Positions 1 to 6,005 of a stretch of DNA of 11,650 nt are shown here, in pieces (positions within the stretch are counted from its first letter, which is position 1; each line of letters starts with the position of its first letter). The stretch spans positions 1 to 11,650 of the forward strand of contig JAITMW010000066.1 in NCBI GenBank assembly GCA_031277155.1. The letters are read 5' to 3'. Origin of the DNA: Clostridiales bacterium. Lineage in GTDB: Bacteria > Bacillota > Clostridia > Lachnospirales > WRAX01. Below the pieces are notes generated by a model, which worked only from the letters and a program-made list of their open reading frames with translations, had not been told where the DNA came from and made no database searches. Both the position numbers and the translations under genes were made by a program.

Positions 1-2
1 CG

Positions 3-1436
3 GGCAACACGGCCTCTGTGTTAAACGGCGGCGGGCCTGGCGGCCTTACCACAAACCAAATGGGCCTAACGCAAAACGCCGCGGGCGGCGCCGTTGCTGT
101 GGGCTTTAATACAAACCGCGGCCTTGAGGCCTTTTTGGCCCAAGTACCAGGGGCTTCGGGCGACCCTGTGCGATTCACAATAAATGACAGGACTTTTAGG
201 GTAGTAACTACCGACAATCAGAACAGAATTTATGTTGATACTGGCGGTCAGACGTCCACTTCACCCGTTGTCAACCGCGGCGCAAACGCCCTTACCGTGC
301 AGGATATGATGAATGCCATAAATAATTCCGGTGCCGGTGTTAATTTAAGTTTTTCAAACGCAACCGGGCAATTTACTTTGCAAACAAACCAAACAGGAGA
401 AAACACACCTAGCATAGTCTATGACTTGGGCGACGGCGGGTTTTTGCAAGCCATTATGGGCCTTAACTATACCGATGCAAACCTTTCCGGCGCCCAAAAC
501 TTGGGGCCCCAAAATGCCTATTTCAGCCTTAACGGCGAGTTAATGTCAAGAACAACAAACAACTTCAATGTTGATGGCTTGCAGATTTCAATCGGCAATA
601 ATTTTACCGATCTTGCCGGATTTGTCCCTAATGACAATGCTACCCATGTGGGTGCTCAAACATTTAACATCGAGGTTGGCCGCAATACGGACGATGTGCG
701 CCAGATGCTGGTGGACTTTGTTGAGGCTTATAACGAGCTTATGCAGTCCATGAGGGAGCTGACGGAGACGCGCCGTCCGCGGCAGGACCGCGATGGGGGC
801 TTCTTTATGCCTTTGACGGAAGAGCAGCGCCGCAGCATGAGCGACAGGGAAGTCGAGCTTTGGGAAGAGCGGGCAAGGACGGGCATTTTGCACCGTGACG
901 AGACCCTGCGCGCCGTACAGCGCGAAATGACCGACTTAATGTTCAGAAATATCACAATGCCCGACGGCAGGACATTTAATTTGGGCAATGCGGGCATACA
1001 GCTTTCGCGCAATCCCAACGAATTTGGTTTGCTGGAAATTGATGAAGACCGCCTGGCTTTTGCCCTGGAGCATCATCTGGAGTCCGTGGAAGAGCTTTTT
1101 ACGGCATGGGCCCCTCGGTCGGATTTCGCCAATGATAATGCCTGGTTAAACGCCAGCGGCCTTGCGACGCGCCTTAATCATATTGCCGAGCGCGCCACAA
1201 ACCCGCGTATTGGCACAATCACGGTGCGCGCCGGTATTGCGGGCGGCATGATTGACAGCCAAAGCCAGATGTCTTTGACAATCAGCTCTGACAATCGCCG
1301 CATTGACAATATGCTTAATTGGCTGCAACGCCGGGAAGATTCCCTTTTCCGCCAGTTTTCGCGGATGGAGATGGCGATGATGCAGGCACAATCGCAGATG
1401 ATGTTTTTTGAGCAGCTGATGTTCCAGAACATGTAA
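3..1436 (+). CDS. fliD: Flagellar hook-associated protein 2 (filament cap), 5' truncated by window
   Basis: FliD forms the cap at the tip of the flagellar filament and guides folding of flagellin subunits as they are exported. The reading frame is open to the left window edge (G-N-T-A-S before the GTG at 18), so the N-terminus lies outside and 477 codons are visible. Residues about 25-150 look like the variable D2/D3 head region of FliD, with beta-rich text such as VRFTINDRTFRVV and the helix VQDMMNAINNSGAGVNLSFS. From about 220 onward the conserved C-terminal FliD domain is evident (VDFVEAYNELMQSMRELTE, then PLTEEQRRSMSDREVELWEE and GNAGIQLS). The last 45 residues are an amphipathic helix, LNWLQRREDSLFRQFSRME, unusually rich in Met, ending FEQLMFQNM. 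This matches the D0 coiled coil that packs at the filament end. It is followed by an export chaperone, flaG and fliS, the usual Gram-positive order. Family assignment is firm. Confidence 0.95.
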   Translation, partial: GNTASVLNGGGPGGLTTNQMGLTQNAAGGAVAVGFNTNRGLEAFLAQVPGASGDPVRFTINDRTFRVVTTDNQNRIYVDTGGQTSTSPVVNRGANALTVQDMMNAINNSGAGVNLSFSNATGQFTLQTNQTGENTPSIVYDLGDGGFLQAIMGLNYTDANLSGAQNLGPQNAYFSLNGELMSRTTNNFNVDGLQISIGNNFTDLAGFVPNDNATHVGAQTFNIEVGRNTDDVRQMLVDFVEAYNELMQSMRELTETRRPRQDRDGGFFMPLTEEQRRSMSDREVELWEERARTGILHRDETLRAVQREMTDLMFRNITMPDGRTFNLGNAGIQLSRNPNEFGLLEIDEDRLAFALEHHLESVEELFTAWAPRSDFANDNAWLNASGLATRLNHIAERATNPRIGTITVRAGIAGGMIDSQSQMSLTISSDNRRIDNMLNWLQRREDSLFRQFSRMEMAMMQAQSQMMFFEQLMFQNM

Positions 1437-1450
1437 GAAAAGGGGAATTT

Positions 1451-1909
1451 ATGGAAAATTTGAAGGGTAGATATATCGAGCTTTTGCAAGAGAAGCTGGA
1501 TGCGCTGAATTATATGCGGGAAGCCACTTTGGGGCAGGTTTTTACAGGCGATGAAACCCTTGTTGAAAGTGAGGCCGAGGCATTTATCGCACTGTACGAA
1601 AAGCGCGGCAATGTACTTTCCCGTGTGGAGAAGATTGACGACGCCCTTGAGCTTTTAGACCCCCTGGATGCCGAAGATTTGGAGGACACGGCGTTTCAAT
1701 CCCAAGTGGTGGGGCTTCGGCAAAAAATGGTGGAATTGGCCAGAGATATGGTGAATCTGGACAAGGCCAATATGGATGTATATAAAAAAATTAGCGCATA
1801 TGTTAAAAACAACATGAAGCAGGCGCGCCAGGGCTTGGATTTGATACAGGGCTATGATGACTATCTGGACGCGAACGAAGGGCACTTTTTGGACAAAAAA
1901 AAGATGTAG
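1451..1909 (+). CDS. FlgN/FliT-type flagellar export chaperone
   Basis: A 152-residue, almost entirely helical, charged protein with no membrane segment or signal peptide. It starts 14 nt after fliD, with an AGGGG ribosome site at 1441-1445. Its length, its long heptad-like helices (for example about residues 8-60 and 80-130) and its C-terminus with a YDDYLDANEGHFLDKKK-type tail resemble FlgN-like chaperones. These bind the C-termini of hook-associated proteins (FlgK, FlgL, FliD) and bring them to the flagellar type III export gate. Position directly after fliD is where fliT sits in many bacteria, so FliD is the likely client. FlgN and FliT proteins are too divergent to separate by eye, so no symbol is assigned. 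The flagellar chaperone role rests on gene order plus fold-like composition rather than on a signature motif. Confidence 0.72.
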   Translation: MENLKGRYIELLQEKLDALNYMREATLGQVFTGDETLVESEAEAFIALYEKRGNVLSRVEKIDDALELLDPLDAEDLEDTAFQSQVVGLRQKMVELARDMVNLDKANMDVYKKISAYVKNNMKQARQGLDLIQGYDDYLDANEGHFLDKKKM

Positions 1910-1930
1910 AAAGGACAAGGTGGAGAGAAC

Positions 1931-2371
1931 ATGGATGTCACTACGAAATACAACAGCACAACTATGGCCGCTGTGCAAAACAACAGACAAGCCGTTGGCA
2001 GCAATGGCGCGGCTGTGGCGGAAAGGCCAACGGCACGGCCCCTGGCAGCAGCAGAAGGAGCAGCCGCCGCGCACGCGCCGCCAAGGACGGAAAGGACGCA
2101 AGATGTTTATGCTTCGCATTTGGCGTCTTTGCGCGAAGAAAGCATAACGGACGTCATGCTGGAACGGGCTTTTGACGACGCCAACCGTGTGCTGCGCGGG
2201 GGCTCTTTCAGGCTTTCCTATGCAACCCACGAGGATTCCGGCAGAATTATGGTCACTGTTCATGAGGCCCAGTCAGACGAGGTTTTGCGGCAAATACCTA
2301 TGGAATCGCGCCTGGATATTTATGCGCGCATCACCGAATTTGTAGGTCTGCTGTTTGACCAAGGAAATTAG
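1931..2371 (+). CDS. flaG: FlaG family flagellar protein
   Basis: A 146-residue protein whose C-terminal 80 residues match the FlaG domain: a helix (VMLERAFDDANRVLRGG), a strand with FRLSYATHEDSGRIMVTVHE, and the hallmark EVLRQIPMESRLDIYARITE. FlaG proteins are cytoplasmic or filament-associated and influence filament length in several bacteria. Their molecular role is poorly defined. Residues 1-60 are a low-complexity, Ala/Thr/Arg-rich, probably disordered leader, as is common in this family. The start has an AGGTGGAG ribosome site just upstream (about 1918-1925). It lies 21 nt after the chaperone gene and 38 nt before fliS, consistent with one operon. Its stop codon lies inside a perfect 12-bp tandem duplication. 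Confidence 0.88.
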   Translation: MDVTTKYNSTTMAAVQNNRQAVGSNGAAVAERPTARPLAAAEGAAAAHAPPRTERTQDVYASHLASLREESITDVMLERAFDDANRVLRGGSFRLSYATHEDSGRIMVTVHEAQSDEVLRQIPMESRLDIYARITEFVGLLFDQGN

Positions 2372-2392
2372 GCTCACCAATAGGCTCACCAA
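2369..2392 (+). repeat. Perfect 12-bp tandem duplication spanning the flaG stop codon
   Basis: The unit TAGGCTCACCAA occurs twice back to back (2369-2380 and 2381-2392). The first copy supplies the TAG stop of flaG. Because 12 is a multiple of 3, the second copy puts a second in-frame TAG at 2381, and a TAA follows in frame at 2393. It fills most of the flaG-fliS spacer. It looks like a local slippage duplication. Confidence 0.9.
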
Positions 2393-2409
2393 TAAACTGG
2401 AGGTTTTTT

Positions 2410-2826
2410 ATGCAAAATCCATATGACAAATATAGAAGCAACACAGTGTTTACAGCAACAAAAGAGGAATTGACCCTGATGCTTTATGACGGGGCTTTGA
2501 AGTTTTGCAATCAGGCCATTGTCGCCCTGGAAAACAAGAATTTCTCCAGAGCAAATGACTTGATTTTGAAAGTGGAAGATATCGTCAGGGAATTTCAAGT
2601 GACCCTGGACATGAAATATGACATCTCCGAGCAGCTTAACCTCATCTATGACTATCTATACTCCCGCCTGGTTGCGGCAAATTTGGGCAAGGATGTTGAG
2701 GTGCTGAAAGAGGTGCGCGACCATCTGCGCAGCCTGCGCGACACCTGGAAAGAAGCCATGAAGCTGGCGCGGCAAAGCGGCAGGACTGCCATGCCGACCC
2801 CGGTATTGGCGGGTGCTGTGCGATAA
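2410..2826 (+). CDS. fliS: Flagellin export chaperone FliS
   Basis: FliS is a small cytoplasmic four-helix-bundle chaperone. It wraps the C-terminal helices of flagellin, prevents premature polymerisation and delivers flagellin to the export apparatus. The 138-residue product has the expected length. It shows the family text in order: an N-terminal YDKYRSNTVFTATKEELTLM, then LMLYDGALKFCNQAI, and DISEQLNLIYDYLYSRLVAAN, followed by a helix VRDHLRSLRDTWKEAM. The tail (about residues 125-138, Ala/Pro/Val-rich) is non-conserved. The start is set by a strong TGGAGG at 2398-2403, 6 nt before the ATG. It is the last gene of the flagellar cluster in the window and is convergent with the peptidase gene beyond. 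No T-run terminator follows it, only the GC palindrome at 2846-2867. Confidence 0.95.
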   Translation: MQNPYDKYRSNTVFTATKEELTLMLYDGALKFCNQAIVALENKNFSRANDLILKVEDIVREFQVTLDMKYDISEQLNLIYDYLYSRLVAANLGKDVEVLKEVRDHLRSLRDTWKEAMKLARQSGRTAMPTPVLAGAVR

Positions 2827-2845
2827 TTGATATTAATGGACAAAC

Positions 2846-2867
2846 GGCGCGGCGAGGGCGTCGCGCC
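2846..2867. repeat. GC-rich palindrome between convergent fliS and S41-like gene
   Basis: GGCGCGGCG (2846-2854) can pair with CGTCGCGCC (2859-2867) across a 4-nt AGGG loop. That gives a 9-bp stem with one G-T wobble. It lies 19 nt after the fliS stop and 1 nt before the stop codon of the convergent peptidase gene (2869-2871). No T-tract follows on the plus strand and only a weak GTTTGT on the minus strand, so it is not a classical terminator. The GGCG/CGCCCC plus CCTACC flavour is reminiscent of dispersed GC palindromes, but that is an impression. Confidence 0.7.
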
Positions 2868-2868
2868 C

Positions 2869-4164
2869 CTACCACCCACCTTCCGCAATCAGCGCGAGGG
2901 TGGTTTCCAGCGCGTCCATGCCGGGCCGATTATAATGATGGGGCCTTGTGCCATATTCCAACGGGCGGCCATAGCGGTTGGTGACAAATGTGGGGTCATA
3001 ACGGATTATGATGCCCGTGTTTGGCAGCGCAAAGAAATTGGAGCCCATGGGCGCGGCCACCATGCCGCCCGTGGTTTCGCCCACAAAGGTGGCAAATCCC
3101 GTCTGTTTGTAAAATTCTGCCACAATTTGTGAAGAAGAAAACACGCCGCCGTCAATCAGCATCCATATTTTGCCGTTAAAATCGCTTCGCCACTGGCCTC
3201 TGACATGATGCCTCTGGACGAAGCGACGCTCAAATTCTGCTGTATAATGCAGGTATTGCTCTAAAAATTCGGTATCCCTAAGGCGCGTAAGCAAAGTTTG
3301 CTCCGCTGCCCTCATAAAGTCCATATTGTGGTCGCCATAGGGCATGAAATGGTAAAATCTTGCAATGCGCGTTTCCCTTGTCGTCAGCGGCCTTGCTATC
3401 AGCTCATCAAAATAATGAACCCAGCCGCCGCCATTGCCGCGTATGTCAATGATAAGATGCTCAAAATCCGCAATTTCGGCGTAAAAGTCCCGTATGGCGG
3501 CCCTTTCGGCATCGCTTATGCTCGGAAGCATAGAACCCACCGCCAGATACGCAATTTGGCCCTCTTGGATTATCTCCTTCGTGAGGTTGCCCTCCGGCGC
3601 AAACGTCGCCTCTACGGCGGCCATGGTTTCCGGAGAAAGGGGCGGATATGCCAGCCGCGTCGCGGGCGAATCAAGGGCATTGACAAAATGGACGGTAAAC
3701 GGGTCGTTTGGCGAAGCCTCCACCCATTCCAAGGTCGACGCCAAAAGCCAGTGCCGCTCTGACGTGCTGACTGTCCGCAAATGGCCCACGGGAAAAGCAT
3801 GAACGAAATAATCATAATGCAGCACATCCCAAAATCTGTAAAAATTCATTCTATTACTTGGGTTTTCTATGTACTCCCTGATGTTTCGGCCCTTTTCATG
3901 CATGTCCACGCCATTGCGGCTGTATATAATCTCAAATGAAGGAAAGTTTTCTTCCAGCACCCTTAACATATAGTTTACATCGTAAATAAAATCTTCGCGG
4001 GTCAGCGAATTTATAAAGGCATTTCTTTCCCTTGCCGCCACCCTTAGCGGGTCATTATACCAGCTGAAGGAAAAAAAGATTATGGCGGGCAGCAAAACGG
4101 CGATTGATAAATTTATCGCGGCGGACCGCAGGATTTTTTTGTGCTTTTTGATAAAATTCTTCAT
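2869..4164 (-). CDS. Membrane-anchored S41 family peptidase (tail-specific protease-like, no catalytic Lys)
   Basis: A 431-residue protein with a basic N-terminus and one membrane segment (about residues 13-36, core INLSIAVLLPAIIFFSFSWY). The rest is therefore likely outside the membrane. The C-terminal half has S41 features: LIIDIRGNGGG (about 237-247, the strand-turn that forms the oxyanion region) and IDGGVFSSSQIVAEF (Ser about 343, the likely nucleophile), followed by FVGETTGG. The Lys found 25 residues after Ser in CtpA/CtpB is absent. The GETTGG form occurs in S41 members thought to use a tricorn-like Ser/His arrangement, and the GH at 127-128 is a candidate His. No PDZ domain is apparent. 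An ATG at 4164 is preferred over an upstream in-frame codon at 4203 because AGGGGG (4172-4177) sits 7 nt upstream and the lysine-rich signal-anchor follows directly. Substrate unknown. Confidence 0.82.
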   Translation of the reverse strand: MKNFIKKHKKILRSAAINLSIAVLLPAIIFFSFSWYNDPLRVAARERNAFINSLTREDFIYDVNYMLRVLEENFPSFEIIYSRNGVDMHEKGRNIREYIENPSNRMNFYRFWDVLHYDYFVHAFPVGHLRTVSTSERHWLLASTLEWVEASPNDPFTVHFVNALDSPATRLAYPPLSPETMAAVEATFAPEGNLTKEIIQEGQIAYLAVGSMLPSISDAERAAIRDFYAEIADFEHLIIDIRGNGGGWVHYFDELIARPLTTRETRIARFYHFMPYGDHNMDFMRAAEQTLLTRLRDTEFLEQYLHYTAEFERRFVQRHHVRGQWRSDFNGKIWMLIDGGVFSSSQIVAEFYKQTGFATFVGETTGGMVAAPMGSNFFALPNTGIIIRYDPTFVTNRYGRPLEYGTRPHHYNRPGMDALETTLALIAEGGW

Positions 4165-4171
4165 AGCAAAA

Positions 4172-4197
4172 CCCCCTGTATATTTTAACACAAGGGG
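4172..4197 (-). promoter_or_regulatory. Hairpin that buries the S41-like gene's ribosome site (attenuator or terminator-like)
   Basis: On the minus-strand RNA, CCCCTTGTGT (4197-4188) pairs with ATACAGGGGG (4181-4172) around a 6-nt TAAAAT loop. The 10-bp stem has two G-U wobbles, which are allowed in the minus-strand RNA but not in the complementary strand. The 3' arm is the Shine-Dalgarno sequence itself and is followed by TTTT before the ATG at 4164. If transcription reads through from the upstream membrane-protein gene, whose stop is 16 nt earlier, the RNA could terminate here or hide the ribosome site. Confidence 0.45.
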
Positions 4198-4210
4198 CAC
4201 CAAAAATCAA
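4182..4210 (-). promoter_or_regulatory. Possible sigma-A promoter for the S41-like peptidase gene
   Basis: TTGATT (4205-4210) and TAAAAT (4182-4187), read on the minus strand, are separated by 17 nt. Against it, a start 7 nt downstream would fall around 4175, inside the ribosome site at 4172-4177, giving a nearly leaderless message. The same bases also form the hairpin loop described for 4172-4197. The promoter and hairpin readings are alternatives. Confidence 0.28.
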
Positions 4211-4213
4211 GAT

Positions 4214-4603
4214 TCACAGCAAAAATCGGATATAGACAAATTCAAAGATAAGCCCCGCAGCAGCCCAAGCGGGCGCGTAATCCAGCCGTATCACGCCGTG
4301 GACGGCGGTTTTTGCGCCGGAATAATCCCAAGGGCAGACCTTGGCGGCCTTCAGCGCCATGCCCGTGACATATTCCACCGCAAAGATGCATAAGGCATAT
4401 ATAAGGCCGCGCAGCAGCATGGGCATGGGATATATGGCGTCCATCATCGGCGTAAAAAAGGCCGCGCTGCCATAGATGAAGAACATCCAGATGCTGGTGG
4501 TGGATGTAGCGCGAAAGTCCCGCCGCAAAAGGGAGCCCGCCCCCGTCCACAGCACTTCCATGCACCAGCCTATCAGTCCGTAAATCGCAAATCGTGTAAG
4601 CAT
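4214..4603 (-). CDS. Small integral membrane protein, putative ABC-transporter type IV (CmpB-like) family
   Basis: A 129-residue hydrophobic protein with about four predicted membrane segments (roughly residues 2-20, 37-56, 62-82 and 108-128). It shows the pattern I associate with the putative ABC-transporter type IV / CmpB-like family (Pfam ABC_trans_CmpB): FAIYGLIGWCMEVLWTG near the start, TSIWMFFIYGSAAFFTP, a VEYVTGMALK helix, CPWDYSG, and IRLDYAPAWAAAGLIFEF at the end. Despite the family name no ATPase partner is adjacent, and its function is not established. The start is weakly supported: no good Shine-Dalgarno precedes the ATG at 4603, with only CGGCAAA about 10 nt upstream. Translation may therefore depend on the spoIIP gene 42 nt before it, whose frame ends at 4646. 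Its stop is 49 nt before the S41-like gene's start. Confidence 0.72.
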   Translation of the reverse strand: MLTRFAIYGLIGWCMEVLWTGAGSLLRRDFRATSTTSIWMFFIYGSAAFFTPMMDAIYPMPMLLRGLIYALCIFAVEYVTGMALKAAKVCPWDYSGAKTAVHGVIRLDYAPAWAAAGLIFEFVYIRFLL

Positions 4604-4645
4604 ACACGTAGTTTTGCCGAAAGATGTGTGATTATGCTGGGATTC

Positions 4646-5866
4646 TTAGGGCCGTATCACCTCGGCCAAAACTTCCGCAAGGGGGGCCATGGCGTTGATG
4701 GCCTCTGCAAAGGTGTTGTTTTGCGCGCCAACTTCCACCAGCAGGGATTTTGGCATAAAATGCAGGCTATATCGAAAGGCATTGAGATATATGCGCCTTG
4801 TGAAATTGTCAAACATCTCGTTGGCCGCCAGCTGCATCTGAAACGAAAACGCAAGATTATAGGGCAGATTGGGGTTTGGCAGGGTATGTATGGGCTGTGG
4901 CAGCCCGCCGTCATGTAGGGTGGACAGGCCGTTGAAAAACATAATTTGCGCCGTGGGGCGGCCGTTTATCTCCGTCACCAGCCTCGGCGCCCCTTCGGGC
5001 AGGCCGTCCCGGTGCAGGTCAATGACCACCTCAATTGTGGGATTTTCTTCCAAAATGCGCCGTATATAAGGCACCTGCCGCTCATAGGCTCCCATTATAT
5101 GGGATTGCCCGTCAACAAAGTCAAAGCGCTGGGTCAGGTGGATGGTGCCAATGCCCATATCGTTGAGAAGTGCCGCCAAATGCGCCCCCACGCCCACAAT
5201 GCCGCTAAATTTGTCGGCGGGGTTGGAATCCACGAAAAATTCAGTGGAATGTGTGTGAAAAATCAGCACAACAGGGTCGCCGTTTGCCAGGCTCTGCGGA
5301 TTTACGCGCATGTCCGCGGCCATAAATCTGTCCACATCAAACATCTCGGGCACAAACACCGTGCGCGGGTCAACGATATACATGGCGTTGCGCAGGGTTT
5401 CGGGATTTCTCAGATTCTCCAGATTGGCCGGCGCCAGCACACGCGTGTCCAGCACCTCTTGAATTGTGTCATAGGCCGTGCCGTATTCTATCGCCACATC
5501 CCCCAGGCCCACAAGGGCGGGGGCGGTGTTCGCGCTGTGTGTGTCCTCACCGTCAATTGTCACCACCACCTCTGTGGCAATAGGCGGCGCGTTTTCCGGC
5601 GGCCCCGGGGTGACAATGGGCGAAGGCGGCGCGTCCGCCAGCAAGGCCCTATCCTGAAAATCCGCGGCAAAGGCATAATGCGGCAGGGCCTCGGAGAGCA
5701 AAATGCCGCCGGACACCGCGCCCGACATGCTGAAAAAGGACATCACAAACAGCAGCACAATAGAGATGACAAGGCCCGCCGACAGCGTGCGCAAATAATA
5801 ACCGCCCCTGCCCGCGGGGCGCCCGGCGGGGCGTTTGGCCGCTTTTTTCGGCATAGCTTTGGGCAT
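4646..5866 (-). CDS. spoIIP: Stage II sporulation protein P (spore-engulfment peptidoglycan amidase/endopeptidase)
   Basis: SpoIIP is a zinc-dependent enzyme of the DMP complex (SpoIID-SpoIIM-SpoIIP). It removes stem peptides from septal peptidoglycan during engulfment of the forespore. The 406-residue product has a basic N-terminus, a single membrane anchor (about residues 25-47), a Pro-rich linker (about 79-97), then the SpoIIP domain. Signature motifs are VLIFHTHSTEFF (His204, His206, Glu209) and VIDLHRDG (His285), the probable metal ligands and catalytic residues. These are followed by MQLAANEMFDNFTRRIYLNA and LLVEVGAQNNTFAEAINAM, which are typical of the family. The ATG at 5866 has GAGG only 2 nt upstream. 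The next in-frame ATG, at 5854, has it 14 nt upstream, so the start could be either. Longer in-frame readings run into the 5938-5998 palindrome and are unlikely. A CATATACTT (5898-5906) resembles a sigma-E -10 element, but no well-spaced -35 was found. The usual neighbour gpr is not here. Confidence 0.93.
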   Translation of the reverse strand: MPKAMPKKAAKRPAGRPAGRGGYYLRTLSAGLVISIVLLFVMSFFSMSGAVSGGILLSEALPHYAFAADFQDRALLADAPPSPIVTPGPPENAPPIATEVVVTIDGEDTHSANTAPALVGLGDVAIEYGTAYDTIQEVLDTRVLAPANLENLRNPETLRNAMYIVDPRTVFVPEMFDVDRFMAADMRVNPQSLANGDPVVLIFHTHSTEFFVDSNPADKFSGIVGVGAHLAALLNDMGIGTIHLTQRFDFVDGQSHIMGAYERQVPYIRRILEENPTIEVVIDLHRDGLPEGAPRLVTEINGRPTAQIMFFNGLSTLHDGGLPQPIHTLPNPNLPYNLAFSFQMQLAANEMFDNFTRRIYLNAFRYSLHFMPKSLLVEVGAQNNTFAEAINAMAPLAEVLAEVIRP

Positions 5867-5937
5867 ATCCTCACCCGTCCTTTGCTTTGGGATGGATAAG
5901 TATATGCCCGTTTCGCTCAATTTAGAATATGGCAATT

Positions 5938-5998
5938 CGCAGGACGCAACGGGGCGTTTGATAACGGCGACGCGCCGCCTATGGCGTTGCGTCCTGCG
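5938..5998. repeat. 61-nt hairpin with perfect 14-bp arms between S9 peptidase and spoIIP
   Basis: CGCAGGACGCAACG (5938-5951) and CGTTGCGTCCTGCG (5985-5998) are perfect reverse complements. The 33-nt centre contains a second small palindrome, CGGCG-acg-CGCCG (5965-5977). It begins 7 nt after the S9 peptidase stop and ends about 70 nt before spoIIP. On the minus strand it is followed by AATTGCC, not a T-run, so it is not a standard terminator. It could act as an mRNA 3'-end stabiliser, or it could be a dispersed repeat. Confidence 0.85.
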
Positions 5999-6005
5999 CA
6001 CAATA

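Noticed and set aside
1655..2263. 202-codon open frame on the minus strand across the chaperone and flaG genes
   Set aside because: It spans two well-supported plus-strand genes and the gap between them. Its His/Cys/Phe-rich product has no recognisable domain.
2827..3132. 101-codon plus-strand ORF just after fliS
   Set aside because: It starts inside the GC palindrome and runs antisense through the end of the S41-like gene. No ribosome site and no domain.
4946..5899. 317-codon open frame on the plus strand opposite spoIIP
   Set aside because: It is antisense to a gene with unmistakable SpoIIP motifs. Its product is very rich in Arg, His and Gly with no domain, typical of a shadow frame in GC-rich DNA.
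5898..5932. Sigma-E-like promoter for spoIIP (CCATATT and CATATACTT)
   Set aside because: The boxes are suggestive, but the 19-nt spacer is too long for sigma-E, and no alternative -35 at the right distance was seen. The -10-like box alone is weak evidence.
5867..6001. In-frame N-terminal extension of SpoIIP to 6001
   Set aside because: The extra 45 residues are Arg-rich text that runs through the palindrome at 5938-5998. The family begins with a basic segment and membrane anchor, as in the shorter reading, and a GAGG site lies just before 5866.
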